From positions 2,976,001-3,040,000 of the forward strand of contig NZ_WWGH01000001.1 of the NCBI RefSeq assembly GCF_009865135.1: DNA of 64,000 nucleotides. The letters run 5' to 3'. Of the stretch, positions 40,019-48,800 are shown in pieces. The position numbers were made by a program, and so were the translations under genes. Numbering within the stretch: the first letter of the stretch is position 1; each line of letters begins with the position of its first letter. The stretch is from Streptomyces sp. SID8374 (GTDB lineage: Bacteria > Actinomycetota > Actinomycetes > Streptomycetales > Streptomycetaceae). The notes beneath the pieces were generated by a model. That model had not been told where the DNA came from, ran no database searches, and saw only the letters and a list, made by a program, of their open reading frames with translations.

Positions 40019-42652
40019 TCAGGTCATCAGCAGCGGCAGGAGCTTGCTGGCAATGTAGGCATGCCCCGCATCCGACGGGTGCACCGAATCCGAGGAACCC
40101 GCCGCCCCAGGGGTGGCCTGATCACCCCAGTAGCCCAACCCCTGCCAGTACGCGTAGTTGTTCTGACCCATCGGCCACAGATTGACAAGGGCCGCCCCGT
40201 ACTCCTCGGCGATCCCCCGCATCCGGGCCCCGTACTGCGAGTAAATCGTCCCCGCGAAATTCCCGCGATGCTGCATCACCAGCAGCAGATCCGTGGCCCC
40301 GGTACCCGTGCCCTTGATGGTGTTCAGCGTCGAGTACACGTTCGCCGCCCACGCGTCGAGGGTGACGTTCTGGTTCGCGTCGTTCAGCCCCAGCGCGTAA
40401 ATCACCAGGTCGGCAGGCTGCGACGTCCCACCGTGCCACAACGTGTTCCCCGTGCCTGACACGAAGTAGTGCGACGTCTGCGCACCGCTCCGCCCGGCAT
40501 TATCGACGATCACACCCGTGTCCCGCTCCCCCGCCACCCCGATCAACTGAAGGCGAGCACCAGCAGACCCGTTGTACGAGATCACCACCGTGTGCGTACC
40601 AGCAGACAAGCCGGTGATGGTCTGGGTTCGGACCGACGCCGAGCTCAGCCCCGGATCCGCCACGGCCACAGCGGCAGCCCCATCGATCGCGTAGGTGTAG
40701 CCGGCGTTCGGGGTGTTGACCCCCGCCAGCGTGTAGATCTTGATTGTGGAGCCGCGCACGGTGAAGGTAGCGGTGGCTGCGGCGGTGGCGTAGATGCTGC
40801 TGATGCCCGGCCCGTACCACAGAACGGTGTCGGTCCATGTGCCGGTCGTGGTGGCGATGGACTGGTTGGCCTGCCAGGCGGCGATCGCTTCAGGCTTGGC
40901 CCCGATGATCGCGGGGGTGCGGTTCACCGAGTACAGGCCGCTGCCGCCATCCCCATAAGCCGACTGAAGGGCGGTACGCAGGATTCCGACGTAGCTCTTG
41001 GAGACTAGGTCGGAGCAGTAGTACCCCTTCGTCACCGAGTCGCCCACCGCGATGATCCGGGCCTTGCCCGTACCAGCAGCGTCACGCTTCGCCCGCCAGA
41101 ACTTCCCCCACCCGTCCGGGACATACACACCCAGCTCCCCCGCCGAACGGGGCCGGGCAGTGCGAGCCGCAACCGTGGTCGCCCCCCGCACGGTGGTGAT
41201 CGACGACCCCAGGCGAACCGTTGTGTTCGTCCCGTCGTCGAACAGCCCGCCCGACGCGGCATGCAGGTAGGCGTCATCCAGGAGCACCGTGGAAGCCCCG
41301 GACAGGCGTACCCCGTACTGGGGGCTGTTCGTCGACCCCCCGCCGTCATCCACCCCTGGGTAGCACGTCACCCCGTTCACCGTGACCGGCACCGTCGCCC
41401 CCACCACAGCCAAACCGGCGAACCCGCCGCCACCGGTGCCGCCGTTGCGGCCGTCGCGGCGAGTCATGAGCCCAGTGATGAGGATGGGGGTGTTACCCGT
41501 GGCGTCCACGAACACGCCGTGCTGCCCATTGCGGTCCGTGGAGCAGCCGGTCATCTGCATGCCACCGGAGCCCTGCCAGTCCCCCCACGCCCCGGTGATG
41601 CGGTACCCGTGGGAGCCGCACCACTCCACCCGGCAGCCAGCGAGCTGGGCGTTTGTGCAGTTGGTGAGGACGATGCCCTGCGCCTGGCAGCCGAGTACCT
41701 GTACGTCGTCGAGGGTGAGGTCGGTGTTGCCGTTGAGCAGGATGCCGTTGCTCGTACACCGGTTGATCATGACGTTATGGAGGCGCCACGAGTACGGGCG
41801 GATCCCGCCCGCCTGCCCGGTGATGATCCCGTTGTTCGGCATACGCCGGATGCACACATCGCGCATCACAACGTTCTGCACGTTGCCCTTCGCATACAAC
41901 CCATCCACCGACCCGGTGATCTGAGACCCGTCGATCATCAGGTTGAACAGGCGCTGCTCGCCGTTGATCGCCGGGTGGGTACCATCGTCCTCTCCGATGA
42001 TCTGGAGCACACTCGACCCGGTGAACGGCACGGCGGCCTCGATCCAGCACGGGTAGTCGGCCTCCGTCATCCCCGGGCCGATCATCAGGTTCGAGTGGGT
42101 TCCCAACAGGGTGATCCCCGGCGGCAGGTCAAGAGTCGCCGACACCTTGTAACGGCCGGCAGGGAAGTACACAACTCCACCGACCGGGCATGCGGTGATC
42201 GCCGCCTTGATGGCGGTCGTGTCGTCCGCGGCTCCGTCACCCAGCGCCCCGTGGTCGGTCACGAATTGCCAGTCCAGCACCGACGGCAGGCGGCCCGCCG
42301 GCACCCTGCCCCCAGGGTCCAGGGATGGCCAGCCGCCGGGCAGGTCCTTGAGGGCCAGGTGGTCCTGGAGGATGGTCCCCAGGTCCACTGCGGCGGCGGC
42401 GTAGCGGCGCCCGTATCCGAAATCCATGTACAGGTGGGTGATGCCGTCGGGTCCGAAGAACGCAACAGCCCCGTCGCCGTCGGCAGTGACGGTGCTGATG
42501 GGTGTGCCTGCCAGGTCGGTGAGGTCAGTGATCTGGGTGCCGTCGGAAGCCGCATCCCAGATGGTGCCCGTAGCTCCGGGGCGGACCAGGAGCTGGTTCC
42601 CGACTCGCTCCATGGCGTAATCGGACGTAGAGCCCCCGAAGAGGTGGCGCAT
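40019..42652 (-). CDS. tail fibre/spike: beta-helix plus SGNH (GDSL) hydrolase
   Basis: 877 aa. A short N-terminal attachment part (about 1-125) is followed by a right-handed parallel beta-helix of pectate-lyase type (about 130-490), starting HGALGDGAADDTTAIKAAI. A C-terminal SGNH hydrolase (about 530-877) shows block I VGDSVTKG, block III GLNDANQ and block V SDSVHPSDAGH. It also contains an inserted beta domain. Such fibres bind and trim surface glycans; SGNH enzymes often remove acetyl groups. Likely host-recognition protein. Confidence 0.88.
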   Translation of the reverse strand: MRHLFGGSTSDYAMERVGNQLLVRPGATGTIWDAASDGTQITDLTDLAGTPISTVTADGDGAVAFFGPDGITHLYMDFGYGRRYAAAAVDLGTILQDHLALKDLPGGWPSLDPGGRVPAGRLPSVLDWQFVTDHGALGDGAADDTTAIKAAITACPVGGVVYFPAGRYKVSATLDLPPGITLLGTHSNLMIGPGMTEADYPCWIEAAVPFTGSSVLQIIGEDDGTHPAINGEQRLFNLMIDGSQITGSVDGLYAKGNVQNVVMRDVCIRRMPNNGIITGQAGGIRPYSWRLHNVMINRCTSNGILLNGNTDLTLDDVQVLGCQAQGIVLTNCTNAQLAGCRVEWCGSHGYRITGAWGDWQGSGGMQMTGCSTDRNGQHGVFVDATGNTPILITGLMTRRDGRNGGTGGGGFAGLAVVGATVPVTVNGVTCYPGVDDGGGSTNSPQYGVRLSGASTVLLDDAYLHAASGGLFDDGTNTTVRLGSSITTVRGATTVAARTARPRSAGELGVYVPDGWGKFWRAKRDAAGTGKARIIAVGDSVTKGYYCSDLVSKSYVGILRTALQSAYGDGGSGLYSVNRTPAIIGAKPEAIAAWQANQSIATTTGTWTDTVLWYGPGISSIYATAAATATFTVRGSTIKIYTLAGVNTPNAGYTYAIDGAAAVAVADPGLSSASVRTQTITGLSAGTHTVVISYNGSAGARLQLIGVAGERDTGVIVDNAGRSGAQTSHYFVSGTGNTLWHGGTSQPADLVIYALGLNDANQNVTLDAWAANVYSTLNTIKGTGTGATDLLLVMQHRGNFAGTIYSQYGARMRGIAEEYGAALVNLWPMGQNNYAYWQGLGYWGDQATPGAAGSSDSVHPSDAGHAYIASKLLPLLMT

Positions 42653-42670
42653 GATGATGTCCTTTCGGGG

Positions 42671-43684
42671 TCAGGCGAGCCAGTACGAGCCGTCGATGGT
42701 GATGATGTCGCCGGGGCGGATGTTGAAGGGGGTGTTCGTGAACATGCTGAAGGCGTTCGGGACCGAGCTTTGAGAGGAGCCGTTGGTCATGGAGTACCGC
42801 AGCCGGGCGATCTTCGTCGTGGAGGACGACGGGAACGTCACTGCGGCCCCGACAGCGGAGCCTTCACCGTTGTCCGAGGAGTAGTTCCACGTGAAGAGCG
42901 ACCGGTGCAGCGTGCTGCACGGGTAGCCCGGGGGGAGGGTGACCCCGATCGGATCTGGGTATCCGGGCGGGTTCGAAGCCACCACCACGTGGATCGTCAG
43001 GTCGACCCGGCGGCCCCGCACTTGGAAGAGCCCCCGGTTGGTGGCCGACGTGCCCCAGTGGAAGTTCGTGTTCCCCGCCGACCACTGAGGTGTGTACGTG
43101 TTCTCCTCGACCCCTGGTGATGCCAGCCAGTGCCATGTGGCGCCGTCGCCGATGTAGAGGCGGCTTCCTTCCGTGAGGAGCTGTCCGCGCACACTGGGCC
43201 TGCGCGCTCCGGGGAGGCTGGGCATGGCCCCCCGGTCGGTGAACCACCGGCGGTCGAGGACGTTGACGGCGGTGACTACGGACGACCCGGCGGCGACGGT
43301 GCACTGGGCAAGGGGGACTTCGTAGGTGCCGTCCTCGTCGGCGGCCAGCGTGGGGGCGCTGGTGCCACCGGTTTTGTAGAAGGCACGGACCGTTTTGGCG
43401 CTCATGCTGGACCGGAGAACAACGGTGTCGATGCGGGCCGCAGACCCGGCGTTCGGGGTTACGGGGATGTTCTTGGCGGTGTCGTTGAGGTAGTAGAACC
43501 CGTTGACGAACGCCTCGCCCGGCTGGAGGACGACGTTGCCGCTGCCGTTTCCGGTGACCTTGAGGGCCGTGTCGGCAGGGTCCGAGGCATGAACCCCGTC
43601 CAAGCCCCACCGTCGTGCCATGCGGGACCACTGGGACTGGGTGGCGATCGGGGCACCGTCGAACGGCGCACTGAACTCGGCCAT
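42671..43684 (-). CDS. tail/baseplate structural protein
   Basis: 337 aa. The N-terminal part has FDGAPIATQSQWSRMARRWG and a block common to upper fibre proteins of actinophages (VNGFYYLNDTAKNIPVTPN, RIDTVVLRSS); the C-terminal part is beta-rich and may trimerise. Stop/start overlap by 1 bp with the Gp37-like gene. Probably connects the fibre to the tail tip. Confidence 0.75.
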   Translation of the reverse strand: MAEFSAPFDGAPIATQSQWSRMARRWGLDGVHASDPADTALKVTGNGSGNVVLQPGEAFVNGFYYLNDTAKNIPVTPNAGSAARIDTVVLRSSMSAKTVRAFYKTGGTSAPTLAADEDGTYEVPLAQCTVAAGSSVVTAVNVLDRRWFTDRGAMPSLPGARRPSVRGQLLTEGSRLYIGDGATWHWLASPGVEENTYTPQWSAGNTNFHWGTSATNRGLFQVRGRRVDLTIHVVVASNPPGYPDPIGVTLPPGYPCSTLHRSLFTWNYSSDNGEGSAVGAAVTFPSSSTTKIARLRYSMTNGSSQSSVPNAFSMFTNTPFNIRPGDIITIDGSYWLA

Positions 43685-44856
43685 CAGGCGGCCTTCCTGG
43701 TCTTGACTCTGCCCATGTCTCGTTTGAGCTGGGCAAGGAACTTGTAGATGCGGGCCACCGTGCCGTCGCCGTCACTCGATCCGACAGTGGCCTTCACGGT
43801 GGTGCCGTCACTGGCTGTGCAGGTGAGGGTGACCTCGCGGACCACGTCGGTCATCCACGAGTCACGGACCTTCGCGGACGCGGTGTCGCCGACCTGGTAG
43901 TCCCGCCCGTAGCGCAGCTGCGGAATGTCGATCGGGCTGATCGCCAAAGAGCCTTGGCCTGCGCCAGCACTGAGGGCCTCTTCGGCGGCCTGGTCCATCT
44001 GGGCCGCCAGGTCGACGGAGGCGGTGTCGACCGAGGTGAGGTCGACGAACTGCTCCATCATCAACCCGGGATAGAGAGGGTCGGCCCTGTCGTAGGCCTT
44101 GCACTGGCGTGGTGAGGACTGGCCACCGGCGACGACTAGGGCCCGCGTGCAGGTAGGCGGTGTGGTCGAGTAGTCGGCGTCGGTGAGGTTCCCGAAGTTG
44201 AACGCGAACCGGGCGGTCCCGGACCGGTCGACGGGTGCGTACACCTGGAACTGGAGGTTGCTCCCGACCTGGACGACGCGGAACCCGAGCCCGGCCGCGT
44301 TCGCGATGTCGGTAAGGACGGCGAGGAGGCTGTCGAACTGGTTGAGCTGCCGGGTGATCGTCGGCCCGCGGTTGCCGTTGGTGGCGAGCGTGAGGAGCGC
44401 GTTCCTGCGCGACGCCAATGCCCCAGGTCCGGCGTTGACGTTGACGAGGGTCCGCATCGCCGTCTCCGCCACCGCGCCGCTGATCTTGTACACCGCGTCC
44501 GCCTGGGCGCCGATTGCGCTGCCCGGCGCGGGCCAGCAGGTGTAGCGGGCCAGTACCTCGGTGTCGGACACTCCCCCGACAGTGAGTTTCCCGGCCCCCG
44601 AGTCGTCCTTGGAGCGAGACCAGTCCACGGTACGGATCGGCCCGGAGTCGACGAGGGTCCCGTCGGCGGTGCGGATGATCAGCCCGTTGCCCTCGGCCAG
44701 CAGGTTCGCTTTCCCGGAGTCGGCGGAGATCTCCAGCACGTAGGACCCGATGGCGTTGTAGCGAGGGATGACGGTGAGGCTGGTGTAGTCGTCTACCTGC
44801 CCGATGCGCTCCAGAGTGGAGTTGCGGACGTAGACGCGGAGTGCGGTACTGGTCAT
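43684..44856 (-). CDS. Gp37-like tail hub protein (Siphovirus ReqiPepy6 Gp37 type)
   Basis: 390 aa. The start (RVYVRNSTLERIGQVDDYTSLTVIPRYNAIGSYVLEI) and the block LRYGRDYQVGDTASAKV match the ReqiPepy6 Gp37-like family, which corresponds to the gp27/hub-type tail protein at the tail tip. It lies between the distal tail gene and the baseplate gene, the usual order. Confidence 0.85.
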   Translation of the reverse strand: MTSTALRVYVRNSTLERIGQVDDYTSLTVIPRYNAIGSYVLEISADSGKANLLAEGNGLIIRTADGTLVDSGPIRTVDWSRSKDDSGAGKLTVGGVSDTEVLARYTCWPAPGSAIGAQADAVYKISGAVAETAMRTLVNVNAGPGALASRRNALLTLATNGNRGPTITRQLNQFDSLLAVLTDIANAAGLGFRVVQVGSNLQFQVYAPVDRSGTARFAFNFGNLTDADYSTTPPTCTRALVVAGGQSSPRQCKAYDRADPLYPGLMMEQFVDLTSVDTASVDLAAQMDQAAEEALSAGAGQGSLAISPIDIPQLRYGRDYQVGDTASAKVRDSWMTDVVREVTLTCTASDGTTVKATVGSSDGDGTVARIYKFLAQLKRDMGRVKTRKAA

Positions 44857-44869
44857 CTGTGCCCTCCTC

Positions 44870-45811
44870 TCAGGAAGCCAAGTAGCGGGGTTGGTACGTC
44901 ATACGGACCGAGGTCGCCGACGTAGAGCCGGCGACGGTGAGGGTGAGCTGGTTGACGCCGGTCTCCAGAGGCCACAGGGCTGAGGCGTTGGAGAGGTTGG
45001 GCCAGAGGTTCGTGACCCCGTTGAGGAGGGCGGTCTGGCGGCGGTCGCGGGTGTCGATGACGATCGTGTCGGCACCGGTGATGGTGCGGGTCATGGCGAG
45101 GGTCTGCCCGGTCGTCACGTTGGTGAGGGTGACCGAGGTCGCCGGGCCCTTGATCGTCCACACGGGGTGCGCGTCGTCGTCGCCGTCGTTGTCCACCGTG
45201 ACGGAGCCGAGTACCTGGGAGTCGCCGACGGTCAGCGGCAGGAACGGGAAGAAGTCGCCGCCCGTACCGTTCCGCCACTCGGTGGTGACCTCTCCCCCGG
45301 TCCAGTACGGGGACGGGACGGCGAACACCAGCGCGGTGATGCACCAGCGGGCACCTGCGGCATCCAGGGATTCGTCGCCTTCCATGCCGTCCTGGTAGCG
45401 GACGCCAATGCTGCGGGTGGCCCCGTCGGGCTCGGTGAGGGTGAGGGTGCCTTGGCCGCGCTTGGGGTTGAGGGAACGGACCAGCGCCCGACGCCGGGCC
45501 TTGTAGGCAGCCCTGCTGTCGTTGGCCCAGAAAGCCACCGGCAGGGTGATCGTTTTCCCCTCGGCGCGGACCTGCCGCACCTCGTACCCGTCGATCCCCG
45601 GGGACTCGTCGGTCGCCATGGCGTACCCGGGCATGTCCAGCCCCTTGGCGCCGGGCTGGACGACCCATCCGCGTTCCCAGTCGGTGAGCATCGTCGTCAC
45701 ACCACCGGGGTCCGTGAAGGACACCAGGGGCATCTCGATCAGGCGTTGCGGCCACTCCCAAGGCGGCTGCTGCTCCTCGGGCGGGAGCGTTGAGGCTACG
45801 AGGATCGGCAT
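44870..45811 (-). CDS. distal tail protein
   Basis: 313 aa. Typical Dit-like layout: an N-terminal beta domain (GWVVQPGAKGLDMPGYAM) followed by a galectin-like C-terminal beta domain (SVTVDNDGDDDAHPVWTIKGPATSVTLTNV). Directly downstream of the tape measure gene with TGATG overlap. It forms the ring joining tail tube to tail tip. Confidence 0.85.
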   Translation of the reverse strand: MPILVASTLPPEEQQPPWEWPQRLIEMPLVSFTDPGGVTTMLTDWERGWVVQPGAKGLDMPGYAMATDESPGIDGYEVRQVRAEGKTITLPVAFWANDSRAAYKARRRALVRSLNPKRGQGTLTLTEPDGATRSIGVRYQDGMEGDESLDAAGARWCITALVFAVPSPYWTGGEVTTEWRNGTGGDFFPFLPLTVGDSQVLGSVTVDNDGDDDAHPVWTIKGPATSVTLTNVTTGQTLAMTRTITGADTIVIDTRDRRQTALLNGVTNLWPNLSNASALWPLETGVNQLTLTVAGSTSATSVRMTYQPRYLAS

Positions 45812-48800
45812 CAGTAGGCTCCGCTCATGACCGGGCGGTGCAGCATGTCCTCAGCCGCCAGGGCGTCAAGGATGCTCCGCTTGGAGGCGACTTCGCGGGT
45901 GGTGGCGTTGTAGTGCAGGTGCCGGTCGCCGCTCGTGTTGTTCACCGTGCGGGTTTCGGTGCGGGCCATGGTGGCTGCGGCTGTCGACCGGACGGTGCGG
46001 GCCATAGACGCTGCTGCGGCGGCGGCCTGCGGGATGGTGTCGCGGACCCCGCGGGCGAAGCCCAGCCCGGTGAACCGGCCGAGTGCGGCGAGTACCTGGG
46101 ACGGAGACTTGATCTTCAGTTCGACCCTGATGGTCTTCTGGATCTTCTTCGCCAGGTCGGCCATCGCCTTGATGATCGCCGACTCCTGGGCGACCAAACC
46201 GGTGAGGAATCCCTTGCCCGCCATGGCTCCGGCGTCGTACATGACGTCGGCGGCGTCCTGCCCGTAGGCGGTGGCCGCCTTCCCGATCTGCACCTGTGTC
46301 GCGTTGATGGACTTCAACTGCGCGTCCGTCGCCTTCACCAGCGCCGCGGCATACGGTGCGCCCTGGTCCGGGCCGGCCGCGATGAGCTGCCCGAGGAACT
46401 CCTTCGACAGGCCACGCTTCCCCAGGGTCGCCAGGTTCGAGGAGAACGTCTGGAGCTGACCGAGGCGGACCTTCAGCCCGTTGAGAATGCCGTCCGCGCC
46501 GAACGGCAGGCCCGAGTTGGGGAGGCTGGTAAGGGAGGCGAAGTTTCCCGCGTTGGCGGTTGCTTCCTTCGCGAACGCGTTCGCCTGGGCGATCTTCGCG
46601 GTGAGTGCGTCGCGCTGCCCGGCGAGCTTCTGGAGAGTCTTGTTCTGGGCGGTGAGGTTCTTGATGAGCCGATCGTCGAGGGTCGTCTTCACGCCCTTGA
46701 ACGCGTTCTTCACTGCGGTGGCGACCTGGGTCATGGCCTTGTCGATCGCGGACGCCGTCCCGGCCAGGGCCTTGAGGAAGTTCGCGCCGACCGACGCCGC
46801 GATGGGCCCGGTATCGATGCTCTTGCCGCCCACCCGGATGATCCCGCCGGTGGCGTAGCCGGAGCCCCGGCGGAACCCTGTGTTGATCTGCACTCCGCCG
46901 CCGACAATGCCACCCCGCGCGTACCCGCCGATCCGGGTGTACGCGGCGGAGAGACTCCCGTAGGTCTTCAGCGCGTACCGCATGGAGGCGTACACGTTCG
47001 CCATCGGGTCGATGCTGACCCCGTACATCTTCGGGCCGACGCTCCGGTACTTCCCGGCGAACGCCTCGAACGTCGGCCGGATCACCTGCATCAACCCCAC
47101 ACTGGGTGTGCCGTTGATCCAGTTGATGTCGTTGCGGTTGACGGCCTTGGGGTTGCCGCCGGACTCCTGGTTCATCCGGCGGAGCGTCGTGTTCACCAGG
47201 GACAGGGACTGGCCGACCTGTCCCAGCGCCTGCGTGACGACACCCCGGAAGCGCTCCACCCCAGCCCCGGCGTCGCCGCCGGTGCCCCCTTCGAGGTAGC
47301 GCATCGGGTCGACGGTCTTGCCGTTGATGCGGGCTTCGAGGTGGAGGTGGGGGCCGGTGGTGTTGCCGGTGGCGCCAACCCGGCCGATCTGCTGGCCGCG
47401 CTTCACCGTGTCGGAGGCGCGCGCGAGCATCGCGGACATGTGGGCATACAAGCTGGACAGGCCGGACCCGTGATTGATCTCGATGTGCTTGCCGTAAGGC
47501 CCGGAGTCGATGGCCTGGCGGACGATGCCGGAGTCGACTGCCCGGATCGGTGTGCCGGTCTTCGCCGGGAAGTCCAGACCGGTGTGCCGGCCCGAGCTCC
47601 ACATGAGCCCGGCCTTCCCGAACGGGGTGCCGTAGGGGGCGCTGACGGGCTTCAGCCAGTCGCCGGTGCCTTCGACCAAGTCCTTGCCGCGGATGTAGTC
47701 GATGGCCCGGTTGATCAGCCCGATCGGGGCCTGCCCGATCATGCCGGGCCAGGTGCTCTTGTTCTTCCCCAGGGCCTTGCTGATGCCCTTCTTGACTGGA
47801 GAGAACGCGGACTCGGCGAGGTCTGCGAGACCGCCGCGGGCGACGTCGGCACCCTTGGAGAGGACGCTGCCGACAGCGTTGGTGATGCCGTCGAAGATGC
47901 CGCCCTCGGCGAACCCGCGGAACTGTCGGAGGCTGCGTCCCTGCATGGCAGCCTGGTTGACGGCGTGGAGCCGGGCCCGCTCGTAGGGGTCCTGCATCGC
48001 CTCGGAGACGTACACACCCTCGCCGCGCCGCATGGGGACGAGCTGGTCGTCACCCTGTCTCCAACTGCTGGAGCCGGGGAGGATGCCGCCCCGGGCGAAG
48101 CCCTTCGGCATGGGCATGGTCGTGAGGTCGTCGACACCAGGGATCTTTGCCGCGGTTTTGTTCCAAACGGCGACGATGCCCTTGTTGTAGACGACGTCGA
48201 TCCAGAACTTGATCGGCGCCTTCACCAAGTCTTTCAGCCCGGCCCAGATTTTTCCGAGGCCCTTCTTCAGCGTCTCGAAGGCGCCGGACAGCTTCTCGGC
48301 GAAGGTGTTGAAGCCGCTGCGGACGGAGCCCCAGGCGTCGGTGGCGGTGGTCTTGATGTTGGTCCAGAGGCCGGACCACGCGTCGGACACCTTCGTCTTG
48401 ATCGCGTTGAAGATCAGAAGCGCCTTGTTCCGCAGGTCCGTGAACCAGCCGATGGCACCGTTAACGATGTCGGGGATGATGCTGTGCCCGAGGAGGACGT
48501 CGTACAGCCACCGGAACGCCTTAGCGATGGCGTTGGTGAGCCACTTCACTGCGTCGACGCCGGGCTGGATGTCCTTGCGGAGCTTCGCCATCGACTTGAT
48601 GAACTCCCGCATGGCGGGGATCACGATCCGCAGGATGATGGCTGTCGCCAGCTGGGTCATCAGCATCGAGAACTGGATCAGCGGCGGCAGCAGCGGCATG
48701 ATCGCGGGCAGCAGCTGGATCAGGAACTCGGTCCCCAGTAGCGCCAGCTGCGGGAGCAGCGGCGCCAGGGCGAGAAGGATGTCGCCGATGCTCTTGCCGA

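Noticed and set aside
45790-48741. 983-aa plus-strand frame over the tape measure gene
   Set aside because: Shadow of the tape measure gene, with no recognisable domain and no ribosome site.
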